The notes beneath the pieces were generated by a model. It did not search any database. It was not told the origin of the DNA and worked only from the letters and a program-made list of their open reading frames with translations. 34,265 nucleotides of DNA, taken from positions 1-34,265 of the forward strand of contig CACBVW010000014.1 in assembly GCA_902542765.1 (NCBI GenBank). The letters run 5' to 3'. This DNA is from an uncultured SAR116 cluster alpha proteobacterium. Lineage in GTDB: Bacteria > Pseudomonadota > Alphaproteobacteria > Puniceispirillales > Marisalimonadaceae. Below, one piece after another: positions 8,567 through 16,113 of the stretch; within the stretch, counting starts at the first letter, position 1, and each line of letters begins with the position of its first letter. The position numbers and the translations under genes were made by a program.

Positions 8567-9706
8567 TTATTTAGGGGTATAAATATTGTCTGTATTTAAA
8601 TCATGAACATTTCTTCTGCCACATAATGCCATTGTCATATCTGCTTCTGTTTTAATGATATTAAGAGCTTTTGTTACACCTTCTTTTCCAAGAGCTCCTA
8701 AACCATACAAAAATGCTCTACCAATATATGTTCCTTTTGCTCCTAAACACATTGCTTTAATAACATCCTGACCAGATCTTATACCTCCATCGAGATGAAC
8801 TTCAACAAGTTTACCAACTTTATCTACTATTTCGGGTAAAATATTTATAGTAGAGGATGCCCCATCAAGTTGTCTTCCTCCGTGATTAGAAACAATTATA
8901 GCATCAGCTCCTGTTTTGGAAGCTAATAGAGCATCTTCAGAATCTAAAATGCCTTTTATTATTAATTTACCACCCCATCTATTTCTAATCCAATCTACTT
9001 CTTTCCAATCAAGTTTTTGATCAAACTGAGTGCTTATCCAAGAACCTAAAGATCTTACGTCTTTTATTCCTTTAACATGACCAACAATATTTCCAAAAAA
9101 ATGATTTTTAGTTGTTAGCATTCTTAAACACCACATTGGCCTAGTTAATACTTGATATATATGCTTGGGAATTAATTTAGGTGGAGTTGATAGTCCATTT
9201 CTTAAATCTTTGTGTCTTTGGCCTAAAAGTTGTAAATCAAGTGTTAAAACTAAAGCACTACATTTAGCTTCTTTGGCCCTGTCAATGAGGCGTTCCATGA
9301 ATTTTTTATCTTTCATGACATAAAGTTGAAACCAAAATGGTTTTTTTGTTTTTTCAGCTACTCCTTCAATAGAACAAACGCTCATAGTTGATAAAGTATA
9401 AGGAATACCAAATTCTTCTGCTGCTTGTGCAGCTAATATTTCTCCGTCTGCTCTTTGCATTCCTGTCAAACCTGTTGGAGCAATTGCTACTGGCATTGAA
9501 ACGGGTTGATTAATCATCTTAGTTTCTAGAGTTCTATTTGACATATCAATTGCAACTCTTTGCCTAAGTTTAATTTTTTGAAAGTCAGAAACATTTTCAT
9601 TGTATGTTGTTTCAGTCCATGAACCAGAATTTACATAATCAAAAAACATTTTAGGGACACGCTTTTTTGCTAACGTTTCTAAATCTTTAATCTCTAAAAT
9701 TTCCAT
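8567..9706 (-). CDS. lldD: FMN-dependent alpha-hydroxyacid dehydrogenase (L-lactate dehydrogenase type)
   Basis: Oxidises an L-2-hydroxyacid (lactate, glycolate or mandelate class) to the 2-ketoacid with FMN, passing electrons to the respiratory chain or to oxygen. The TIM-barrel landmarks are all present: the N-terminal FFDYVNSGSW segment with active-site Tyr (Y23), a second Tyr in FQLYVMKD (Y129), K251 in LIIKGIL, the catalytic SNHGGRQLD (273-281; H275, R278) and the phosphate-binding DGGIRSGQD (306-314). At 379 residues it is normal for LldD. The start is the ATG at 9706 with GGGAAGA upstream. Exact substrate uncertain, so lldD is the nearest symbol rather than a proven assignment. Divergent from the NIPSNAP gene. 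Confidence 0.85.
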   Translation of the reverse strand: MEILEIKDLETLAKKRVPKMFFDYVNSGSWTETTYNENVSDFQKIKLRQRVAIDMSNRTLETKMINQPVSMPVAIAPTGLTGMQRADGEILAAQAAEEFGIPYTLSTMSVCSIEGVAEKTKKPFWFQLYVMKDKKFMERLIDRAKEAKCSALVLTLDLQLLGQRHKDLRNGLSTPPKLIPKHIYQVLTRPMWCLRMLTTKNHFFGNIVGHVKGIKDVRSLGSWISTQFDQKLDWKEVDWIRNRWGGKLIIKGILDSEDALLASKTGADAIIVSNHGGRQLDGASSTINILPEIVDKVGKLVEVHLDGGIRSGQDVIKAMCLGAKGTYIGRAFLYGLGALGKEGVTKALNIIKTEADMTMALCGRRNVHDLNTDNIYTPK

Positions 9707-9804
9707 TAAATCTTCCCATCATTTCTAATATACATTATTAAATAAAATATTATAAAACTCAATGATGCAGTTTAAATAAGGATCATTTTAAATTGGAGGA
9801 AATA

Positions 9805-10128
9805 TTGAAAATTTTTGAATTAAGAACTTATACATTACATGTTGGTAAATTATCAACAGCTATGAAAATTTATGAGGATTTAGGTTGGCCAGCTTTAAAG
9901 AAATATAAGGATAATATTATTCGATATTATATTGGTGATGTAGGTGCATTAAATCAAATAATTCATGTCTGGCAATTCCAAGACGATAATAGTAGAAGAG
10001 AATTGTGGAAAAATATATATAGTGATAAAGATTTTATAAAATTTGCCTCTGAATTTAGACCTCTTGTCTTAACACAAGAAAACAAACTAATGACAGCTGC
10101 TCCATGGACACCTTATGAAACTGCTTAG
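9805..10128 (+). CDS. NIPSNAP family protein
   Basis: A 107-residue ferredoxin-like dimeric alpha/beta-barrel protein of the NIPSNAP family, recognised by KIFELRTYTLHVGK at the N-terminus, LGALNQIIHVWQF-like text in the middle (GDVGALNQIIHVWQF) and the closing LMTAAPWTP. No enzymatic role of the family is established; these proteins often sit near catabolic dehydrogenases. The start is the TTG at 9805, because GGAGGA lies directly upstream with good spacing. A further in-frame TTG at 9793 would place the Shine-Dalgarno inside the coding sequence. The tartrate-dehydrogenase-like gene follows after 9 bp, so the two form an operon. Confidence 0.82.
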   Translation: MKIFELRTYTLHVGKLSTAMKIYEDLGWPALKKYKDNIIRYYIGDVGALNQIIHVWQFQDDNSRRELWKNIYSDKDFIKFASEFRPLVLTQENKLMTAAPWTPYETA

Positions 10129-10137
10129 GAAAATATA

Positions 10138-11208
10138 ATGCACAAAAACAAATATAATATTGCTGTAATACCCGGTGATGGTATTGGGACAGAGGTTATG
10201 CCTGAAGCTCTAAAAGTATTAAATATAGTTTCTAACAAATATGGAATAAGTCTACATTTTGATCATTTTGATTTTAGCTCTTATGAATATTATTCAAAAC
10301 ATGGTCAAATGATGCCAGATGATTGGAAGAAGCAAATTGGAGAACACGATGCTCTATTTTTTGGATCAGTAGGTTGGCCTGATAAAATTCCTGACCATAT
10401 TTCATTATGGGGATCTTTATTAAAATTTAGAAGAGAGTTTGATCAATACATAAATTTAAGACCCGTTAAATTAATGCCTGGTGTTCCCTCTCCTCTGGCA
10501 AATCGGAAACCAGGCGATATAGATTTTTATATTATTAGAGAAAACACTGAGGGAGAATACTCATCTATAGGTGGTAAAATGTTTCCAGATACTGAAAGAG
10601 AAATCGTTATGCAGGAAACTATTATGTCACGAGTAGGCGTAGATAGAGTTCTAAAATTTGCTTTTGAATTAGCAAATAAAACAAAAAAAAAACATTTAAC
10701 ATCTGCCACAAAATCTAATGGTATTTCTATAACCATGCCCTATTGGGATGAGAGGGTAGAAGAAATGGCTAAGCAATACTCAGAAGTTAAATGGGATAAA
10801 TATCATATAGATATACTTTGTGCACATTTTGTACTTAACCCTGACAAATTTAATGTTGTGGTAGCTTCAAATTTGTTTGGAGATATATTATCAGACTTAG
10901 GACCAGCTTGTACTGGCACAATAGGCATTGCTCCATCTGGTAATATTAACCCTGAGAAAAAATTTCCATCTTTATTTGAGCCTGTACATGGATCAGCGCC
11001 AGATATTGCTGGAAAAGGAATTGCCAACCCTGTTGGTCAAATTTGGGCAGGTGCAATGATGCTTGAATATCTTGGATTTAAAGAAGCATCAGAACATATT
11101 GTTAGAGCAATAGAAGAAGTCTTAGAAAAAGAAGAATATAGAACTGGGGACTTAGGAGGAAAAGCAAACACAATTAGTTGTGGTTCTGCGATAGCAGATG
11201 CAGTTTAA
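10138..11208 (+). CDS. ttuC: Tartrate dehydrogenase/decarboxylase or D-malate dehydrogenase (TtuC type)
   Basis: NAD- and metal-dependent decarboxylating dehydrogenase of the isocitrate/isopropylmalate superfamily. The opening IAVIPGDGIGTEVMPEALKV, the HDALFFGSVGWPDKIPDH segment and INLRPVKLMPGVPSPL are characteristic of the TtuC/DmlA branch rather than LeuB. The metal-binding aspartates lie in SNLFGDILSDLGP, and the NAD loop in EPVHGSAPDIAGKGIANPVG. At 356 residues it is full length. Family members oxidise L-tartrate or D-malate and can decarboxylate meso-tartrate to D-glycerate, so the glycerate kinase at 682 may be a downstream step. SD AGGA precedes the ATG. Malate versus tartrate cannot be decided by eye. 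Confidence 0.85.
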   Translation: MHKNKYNIAVIPGDGIGTEVMPEALKVLNIVSNKYGISLHFDHFDFSSYEYYSKHGQMMPDDWKKQIGEHDALFFGSVGWPDKIPDHISLWGSLLKFRREFDQYINLRPVKLMPGVPSPLANRKPGDIDFYIIRENTEGEYSSIGGKMFPDTEREIVMQETIMSRVGVDRVLKFAFELANKTKKKHLTSATKSNGISITMPYWDERVEEMAKQYSEVKWDKYHIDILCAHFVLNPDKFNVVVASNLFGDILSDLGPACTGTIGIAPSGNINPEKKFPSLFEPVHGSAPDIAGKGIANPVGQIWAGAMMLEYLGFKEASEHIVRAIEEVLEKEEYRTGDLGGKANTISCGSAIADAV

Positions 11209-11211
11209 AAT

Positions 11212-11970
11212 TCAAGACTTTAGTTTTTGCCTTAGTTTTTGCATGCCACCAATCCACCTAGAATAATTATTAGCTTTATTTTGAAAGTAACCTAAAACCT
11301 GCGTATGTGGTGAAATAAGAAAAGCTTCTTCTTTAATTGCTTTTATTACATCCAAAGCCACTTGAGTTGGTTTCATCATTCCATCAAGCGCTGATACCTC
11401 ATTTTCTCTACCTTTTGTCATGGCTGTTTCTACAGCCTGAGGACATAAGATTGAAACTCCTATACCTTGCTTTCCATAGGTAATTGCAATCCATTCAGCA
11501 AATCCTATAGCAGCATGTTTAGTTGTTGAATATGTAACAGAATCGATGTGGCTCAGCAAACCTGCTGCGGACGATGTGTTTACAAAATATCCACTACCTC
11601 TTTTTAACATTTTAGGTATTAGTTTTTTTGCAGCAAAAACATGTGACATGACATGTAAATTCCAGTTTTTATTCCAATTTTCAATAGGTGTCTGTTCATT
11701 ACCTAAACTAAGTATTCCGGCATTAGAACAAAATATATCAATAAGGCCAAATTCAAGATTAATTTCATCAATTATTCTATTTAATTGTTTTTCATTAGTT
11801 ACATCGCAAGCTATTGGAATTAGCTTATTACTTTCCGACACGGAATTATCAAAATTTATGTCAAGAACTATAACAATTTTTGCATTTTCATGTATAAAAC
11901 TCGTTGCTAAGGCTTTTCCAATACCGCCTGATCCACCAGTAACTACAATAACTTTGTTTTCTATTTCCAA
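11212..11970 (-). CDS. Short-chain dehydrogenase/reductase (SDR)
   Basis: Classical SDR oxidoreductase of 252 residues. The cofactor loop is TGGSGGIGKAL (about 11-21), and an Asp at the end of beta-2 (VLDINFD) points to NAD rather than NADP. The NAG motif (CSNAGIL), the catalytic Ser region (NTSSAAG) and YSTTKHAA with the YxxxK pair are visible, followed by PQAVETAMT. It starts at a TTG (11970) with AGG about 9 bp upstream; no ATG is available nearby. It lies 18 bp downstream of the winged-helix regulator gene and is probably co-transcribed with it. Its stop lies 3 bp from the stop of the convergent ttuC-like gene. Substrate unknown. Confidence 0.88.
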   Translation of the reverse strand: MEIENKVIVVTGGSGGIGKALATSFIHENAKIVIVLDINFDNSVSESNKLIPIACDVTNEKQLNRIIDEINLEFGLIDIFCSNAGILSLGNEQTPIENWNKNWNLHVMSHVFAAKKLIPKMLKRGSGYFVNTSSAAGLLSHIDSVTYSTTKHAAIGFAEWIAITYGKQGIGVSILCPQAVETAMTKGRENEVSALDGMMKPTQVALDVIKAIKEEAFLISPHTQVLGYFQNKANNYSRWIGGMQKLRQKLKS

Positions 11971-11988
11971 ATTTTCAACCTAGTACAT

Positions 11989-12462
11989 TTATTTTTGTTT
12001 TTCTATTATATCAAGAAAATGTCCTAAAGCTCTAACTTCTTTAAAATTGAAAATGTCTGCGAGAAACTTATTATTTTCGTCACTAGGACAAAACTTAACA
12101 CCCTCTTTTTTTGAATAAGAAACCCAGTGATTTTTTTCTAGTTTTTTTACATGTCGTCTAACTGTTTCTATACTTAATGACGTTAATGATGATATAAGAC
12201 TGTAAGTCAAAACGCTACGAGTCTTGAACCCAGTTTTAGTTAGTTGAAACCATAATTCTACCGCTTCATCTCTTATTTTAGACTCAGCTTGTTCTGTCAT
12301 TACTAAAATATGATGCCAAGCAATAACTTGAAAAACTAAATAAGCGTTTGCACTACCCCAAGTTTCAACTGCAAATTTTGATCTACTAATTTCAAACGAA
12401 AGAAAATGATGCCAAATTTCAACAAAATTTTGTTGCAATACATTTTCCATTTTATTTTCCAA
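11989..12462 (-). CDS. Putative winged-helix transcriptional regulator
   Basis: A 157-residue protein whose C-terminal half looks like a winged helix. SLISSLTSLSIETVRRHVKK (about 87-106) has the spacing and residues of a helix-turn-helix with an SxETVRRHVKKLE recognition helix, followed by a beta-wing (HWVSYSKKEGVKFCP). The N-terminal half is helical and unassigned. The family is not identified; MarR/IclR-like proteins are the nearest in style. The start is a TTG at 12462 with GGGAGA 8 bp upstream, or the ATG at 12450. The inverted GTGAAT/ATTCAC repeats in the region before it (12612-12644) are candidate operators. It is followed by the SDR gene. Confidence 0.68.
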   Translation of the reverse strand: MENKMENVLQQNFVEIWHHFLSFEISRSKFAVETWGSANAYLVFQVIAWHHILVMTEQAESKIRDEAVELWFQLTKTGFKTRSVLTYSLISSLTSLSIETVRRHVKKLEKNHWVSYSKKEGVKFCPSDENNKFLADIFNFKEVRALGHFLDIIEKQK

Positions 12463-12611
12463 AATTTATCTCCCAACCAGCTTTCATAACATTAAGACAG
12501 ATATTGTAAAATATCTACACAGAAGTTATTATATTGTAAATGAAGTGAACTCAATATTGCTAGTTGGAAATTTACTGAGCTCACCAAACTTAACTAATTT
12601 AGAATTTGATT

Positions 12612-12644
12612 GTGAATCAAGAACATGTATTCACGTATCGTGAA
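12612..12644. promoter_or_regulatory. Candidate operator: three TTCAC/GTGAA half-sites
   Basis: GTGAAT at 12612-12617 pairs with ATTCAC at 12629-12634, and that second element overlaps a perfect palindrome TTCACG-TAT-CGTGAA at 12630-12644. Three half-sites thus lie within 33 bp and end 10 bp upstream of the -35 box at 12655. The symmetry and position suggest a binding site for a dimeric regulator, the adjacent winged-helix protein being the obvious candidate. The link is inference. Confidence 0.5.
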
Positions 12645-12654
12645 AAATATCTGA

Positions 12655-12683
12655 TTGACTATTTTAAAAAAACAATTTAATTT
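12655..12683 (+). promoter_or_regulatory. Predicted sigma-70 promoter for orf89-pal
   Basis: TTGACT (-35, 12655-12660) and TAATTT (-10, 12678-12683) are separated by exactly 17 bp, a good match to the housekeeping consensus. It points towards the small gene at 12768 and pal, leaving a leader of roughly 75 nt. Confidence 0.55.
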
Positions 12684-12767
12684 TTCTCGATTGTTTAGTT
12701 GGCCGCTCCGTAGTAAAAAAATGTTGTAGCATTTCATTTGCATATTGGAGTTAATGGGGTACTAATA

Positions 12768-13037
12768 ATGGCGGAAATTGAAATAAATACAAAAATATTT
12801 AGAAAAGATAATTTAGACATAGTTTATTCTATAACTGGGAAAAAACATCTTAATGGTATACTTCATTACAAGTTAAAGTCTGATAATTCTGAGGAAATTT
12901 TTTTAAGTGAGTATGCTGTAAATGATAGATTTGTTACTGAACAAAAATATTGTGCAGAGTCAAACAACTCTGTTTCTAGATTATTTACTAAATTAATTAA
13001 TAAAGGTTATAAAATAGGAAAATCAAATGAAAAATAA
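12768..13037 (+). CDS. Hypothetical protein (89 residues) upstream of pal
   Basis: Not recognised. A small acidic/basic mixed protein (MAEIEINTKIFRKDNLDIVY...) with no signal peptide or transmembrane segment, so probably cytoplasmic. The predicted pattern is beta-strands followed by a C-terminal helix (SVSRLFTKLINKGYKIG). I start it at the ATG 12768, which has GGGGT 8 bp upstream; an in-frame ATG farther up (12738) lacks a ribosome site. Its end overlaps the pal start by 11 bp, so the two are likely translationally coupled. This is the position where tolB or ybgF might be expected, but it resembles neither. Confidence 0.65.
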   Translation: MAEIEINTKIFRKDNLDIVYSITGKKHLNGILHYKLKSDNSEEIFLSEYAVNDRFVTEQKYCAESNNSVSRLFTKLINKGYKIGKSNEK

Positions 13038-13548
13038 AATTTTAATTGCAACAGCTATTTCTTCTCTTCTATTACTTTCAGCATGTGAGACTGCATCACA
13101 GAAAGTAGTTACTGGTGGTACATCTGCAACTTCAGGTAGTGCTTCAGCTTCAAGCTCTGTTGATAAAAAGAAAAGTTTATTTGCTGCTGCTAAGCAAACA
13201 AAAGCTGAAAAATTAATTGCTGTAGGTGATAGGGTTTTATTTGATTACGACTCTGCTAAACTAGATTCTAGTGCAAAAATACTACTTGATGCACAATCAC
13301 GATTTTTAAGAGCTAATACAGACCTTAACTTTATAATTGAAGGTCATTGCGATGAACGTGGTACTAGAGAATACAACTTAGCTTTGGGTGAACAAAGAGC
13401 TACTGCAGTGAGAGATTATCTGGTAATACAAGGTATTGATCCTAGTAGAATTAAGGTTATTTCTTATGGAAAAGAGAAACCTGCTGTAGTAGGATCGAAT
13501 TCCATGGCTTGGTCTAAGAATAGACGTGCAGTTACTATTATAGATTAA
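13027..13548 (+). CDS. pal: Peptidoglycan-associated lipoprotein Pal
   Basis: Outer-membrane lipoprotein that binds peptidoglycan and anchors the Tol-Pal system used in envelope constriction at division. The N-terminus is a lipoprotein signal with lipobox LSAC, lipidated Cys at C20, followed by a Ser/Ala/Thr-rich linker. The C-terminal OmpA-like domain begins near VLFDYDSAKLD and contains the meso-DAP-binding signature GHCDERGTREYNLALGEQRA and the closing SKNRRAVTI. At 173 residues it is typical. Shine-Dalgarno AGGA is 8 bp from the ATG at 13027. No tolQRAB or cpoB lies beside it in this window, which is unusual since pal normally follows tolB. Confidence 0.95.
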   Translation: MKNKILIATAISSLLLLSACETASQKVVTGGTSATSGSASASSSVDKKKSLFAAAKQTKAEKLIAVGDRVLFDYDSAKLDSSAKILLDAQSRFLRANTDLNFIIEGHCDERGTREYNLALGEQRATAVRDYLVIQGIDPSRIKVISYGKEKPAVVGSNSMAWSKNRRAVTIID

Positions 13549-13549
13549 G

Positions 13550-14254
13550 TCATTTAAAATTAATTGCCTTATTTAATGGTGAAAGATTAATTTCATCTAC
13601 ATTGGTATTTCTACTTAATGCTAGAATATAAGCCACTGTAGATGATAAATCTTTAATGCTTATAGCATTATCTTCACTATTTCCTGGCTCAAAATTTAAA
13701 TTCTCAAAAAAATCAGTTCTAACCATCCCAGGGTTTATTATACTTACCCTTATGTTTTTTTTCGAGACATCCTTACTTAAAGACTCAGTAAAACCTCTTA
13801 ATCCAAATTTTGCAGTACAATAAAGACTTCCATTTTTTGCGCCCAATAACCCTGCCTCAGATCCAATAAAAATTATGTCTCCCATTTTATTTCTTTTAAA
13901 ATGAGGTAATAAAAGTTTTGTTATGATCAAATGTGAAGTTAAATTTGTTGCTAAGAAATTATTGATTTGTAATGTAGAAAAATTTTCGAGAGGACCAAAA
14001 TTACCATATCCTGCATTACTAATGAGACAATTAATTTTAGGATGGTTTTTTAAAATTTGTTTAATAAGTGTTTCTAATTTCTCATGAACACTTACATCAC
14101 AATTATATGTTGTATAATTCTTGTTTTCTATATTAGATTTATCATGATTTCTAGCTATCCCAATTACCTTTGCTCCTAAATCAAGAAGTTTTGAGGTTAT
14201 TTCATAACCTATTCCACTTGAACTGCCAGTAATCAGAACACATTTGTCTTTCAT
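13550..14254 (-). CDS. Short-chain dehydrogenase/reductase (SDR)
   Basis: Classical SDR of 234 residues with cofactor loop TGSSSGIGYEI (9-19), an Arg after beta-2 (GIARNHDKS) that favours NADPH, the SNAGYGN segment, catalytic Ser in IGSEAGLLG, and YCTAKFGLRGF with the YxxxK pair. NPGMVRTDFF matches the usual post-catalytic loop. It begins 18 bp after the radical SAM gene stop and is probably the last gene of the minus-strand run that starts near 17960. Its stop lies 1 bp from the stop of the convergent pal gene. Substrate unknown. Confidence 0.88.
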   Translation of the reverse strand: MKDKCVLITGSSSGIGYEITSKLLDLGAKVIGIARNHDKSNIENKNYTTYNCDVSVHEKLETLIKQILKNHPKINCLISNAGYGNFGPLENFSTLQINNFLATNLTSHLIITKLLLPHFKRNKMGDIIFIGSEAGLLGAKNGSLYCTAKFGLRGFTESLSKDVSKKNIRVSIINPGMVRTDFFENLNFEPGNSEDNAISIKDLSSTVAYILALSRNTNVDEINLSPLNKAINFK

Positions 14255-14272
14255 AAATAATTACCAATCAAT

Positions 14273-15265
14273 TTAGATAGAACATTTAAATATTCGATCT
14301 TCATTTATATACATTAATGATAAGCTTTTACAATATGAAGTCATTTCTTCCTCTATCTCAATGTCATATGAAATCATTTTATTATTAAGAGATAATGGAC
14401 TAGTAAATAATGGTTCATTTGGATAAAGTTTAAAAATATCTTTAAACATTCTCTTTGGAAATCTTAATGTGCCAAAACTAACAGAATGTAAACAATCAGG
14501 AGAAATATTTTTATATATATTTTCTAATAGTTCTTTATACAATTCTTTCCAGTTTTCACCATGTATCAATGGATCAAATCTTAAACCTATCTTCCAACCT
14601 TTTGAAGCTAATTCAGAAATGACACTAATACGTTTTGAAATTGAGGGAGCTTTGTTATCCAAGGAATTTGACATCAACTCTGGCATAAGACTATAAGCTA
14701 AAATAACATTTTTTATAGGGTTCAGCGACAAAAATGGTTGTTTTTGAATACTTTTAGTTCTAAATTCGATTTCAGTTTGAGTGTATGTTCTAAAAATTGA
14801 TAAAATATGTTTTGCAAATCCTGTAACATTCTCGAGTGCAAGAGAATCACAATCATAGCCAGAAAAGAAAGTTAATTTTGAGTTTATATTTTTTTTTATA
14901 GTATTTTTAATTGCAATATCAAAATCTTCAAAATTAACAAAGATCACATAATTAGCTGAAGAATACATTCCTTGCAAAAAGCAATATCTACAATCATAAA
15001 TACAATTATACATATGCGAGAAGTAAAAATTTTTTGATGAGCCTATCCCAAATCCTTCAGGTGCTGGTAATACAAAACTATCTTTTTTATGAGCAAGGAT
15101 TATAGAGGGATTAGCCTTTTGAATTCTAAAATTTTGATTTCTTTTATTAAATATTTCTCCATACTTATTTATCAATATAATCCTAGATTTTTTAAATTTG
15201 TTTAAAATAAATTTTGTTCTTGGATGATTTTTAATTACCTCTTCAACATATATTGTTTCAATCAA
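14273..15265 (-). CDS. Radical SAM protein of the spore photoproduct lyase (SPL) family
   Basis: Radical S-adenosylmethionine enzyme. The 4Fe-4S/SAM motif is C88-x3-C92-x2-C95 (NCIYDCRYCFLQGMY), and the preceding PAPEGFGIGSSKNFYFSHMY plus the following NYVIFVNFEDF segment are typical of the SPL-like family. True SplB reverses the spore photoproduct thymine dimer in endospore formers, but this organism looks Gram-negative (Pal lipoprotein), so the substrate here is probably different or a related DNA/nucleotide lesion. At 330 residues it is full length. Its ATG overlaps the stop of the nucleosidase-like gene by 4 bp (15262-15265), a strong hint of joint function. An SDR gene follows after 18 bp. 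Confidence 0.8.
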   Translation of the reverse strand: MIETIYVEEVIKNHPRTKFILNKFKKSRIILINKYGEIFNKRNQNFRIQKANPSIILAHKKDSFVLPAPEGFGIGSSKNFYFSHMYNCIYDCRYCFLQGMYSSANYVIFVNFEDFDIAIKNTIKKNINSKLTFFSGYDCDSLALENVTGFAKHILSIFRTYTQTEIEFRTKSIQKQPFLSLNPIKNVILAYSLMPELMSNSLDNKAPSISKRISVISELASKGWKIGLRFDPLIHGENWKELYKELLENIYKNISPDCLHSVSFGTLRFPKRMFKDIFKLYPNEPLFTSPLSLNNKMISYDIEIEEEMTSYCKSLSLMYINEDRIFKCSI

Positions 15266-16113
15266 AATTTACTCCAATTTACTAAATTATTTTTTATCTT
15301 TGAACTTAAAACATGAATTACAGAATTAGATGTTTCACAATTTTTAATTATTTTTTCTATATCTTTTCTATTACAAAAGATTTCAATACGCCTGAGTAAA
15401 GTCTCGAGTTTAAAAGATTGTGTTGTAGAGAAATGCCATTTTGATTTAATTTCATTAAATAATTTAGGCTTATCAATTATTTGAAACTCTTCCTGAGAGA
15501 GCCTTTCATAATAGGAAACCACATCAATTATATTAAAAAGATTTACTTTTATTAAATTACTTATTTTTGACTTAGTTATTTCTTTAATATCATTTTTTGG
15601 TCCATCAGATATTACCTTCATTAAACAAATAAATTCTTTTGAAGTTAATTTGCTTGCAATATCAAAAAAAGCACTTCCTTCCATGTCAATTAATTCATAA
15701 GTTGAATAATCTGATATTGGAATATCAGACGTAAACAAATGCATCTTTGGCAAAGTTGTCTTAGGCAGTGTTGATGGATATGTGCTTTTTTTTTTATTAT
15801 AATTTGAAATTTTATCCACTAAATATAAGTCTCCATAATTACCCTTACCGGCTCCAGCAATTCCTATATTTATCCATGATGTATATTTTGATGCATTACT
15901 ATATGCATAAAGATAAGCAGTTGAAGCAGCTGCATTATTTCGACCAATTCCAGATATAATTAACCAATGTGTCTCTTGCGCATTCTTATAAATTGGATAA
16001 ATAGTTTTTTCATTAACTAATTTTAGTTTGTAATGATCTAAAATTACTTGAGCTTCTTCTTTTAAAGCTATGACCCATCTAATAGAATTATTTTTTATTT
16101 TAAAATTATTCAT
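15262..16113 (-). CDS. Nucleoside phosphorylase / MTA-SAH nucleosidase-like protein
   Basis: Protein of the PNP/UDP phosphorylase (PF01048) superfamily, which cleaves N-glycosidic bonds of nucleosides. Landmarks are the glycine-rich INIGIAGAGKGNYGDLYLVD (about 81-100), DMEGSAFFDIA (about 145-155; the Glu of the MEGxA motif binds ribose hydroxyls) and VISDGP with the catalytic Asp. The first 200 residues form this domain. The last 80 or so are helical and unassigned, making it longer than E. coli MTAN (about 230). The start overlaps the GT2 stop by 8 bp and the stop overlaps the SPL-like start by 4 bp. Futalosine hydrolase and SAH/MTA nucleosidase are alternatives; the genomic pairing suggests a damaged or modified nucleoside. 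Confidence 0.72.
   Translation of the reverse strand: MNNFKIKNNSIRWVIALKEEAQVILDHYKLKLVNEKTIYPIYKNAQETHWLIISGIGRNNAAASTAYLYAYSNASKYTSWINIGIAGAGKGNYGDLYLVDKISNYNKKKSTYPSTLPKTTLPKMHLFTSDIPISDYSTYELIDMEGSAFFDIASKLTSKEFICLMKVISDGPKNDIKEITKSKISNLIKVNLFNIIDVVSYYERLSQEEFQIIDKPKLFNEIKSKWHFSTTQSFKLETLLRRIEIFCNRKDIEKIIKNCETSNSVIHVLSSKIKNNLVNWSKF

Larger units (their letters stand above)
12463..12767. other. Divergent control region without genes
   Basis: A 305-bp non-coding stretch between the winged-helix regulator (minus) and the orf89-pal genes (plus). It holds a set of inverted GTGAAT/ATTCAC motifs (12612-12644) and a well-formed promoter (12655-12683), listed separately. I find no credible coding sequence or RNA gene in the remainder. 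Confidence 0.7.

Noticed and set aside
11546-11983. A 145-codon plus-strand frame opposite the SDR gene
   Set aside because: The minus-strand SDR has all family motifs; the opposite frame is a by-product of its composition and shows no recognisable domain or ribosome site.
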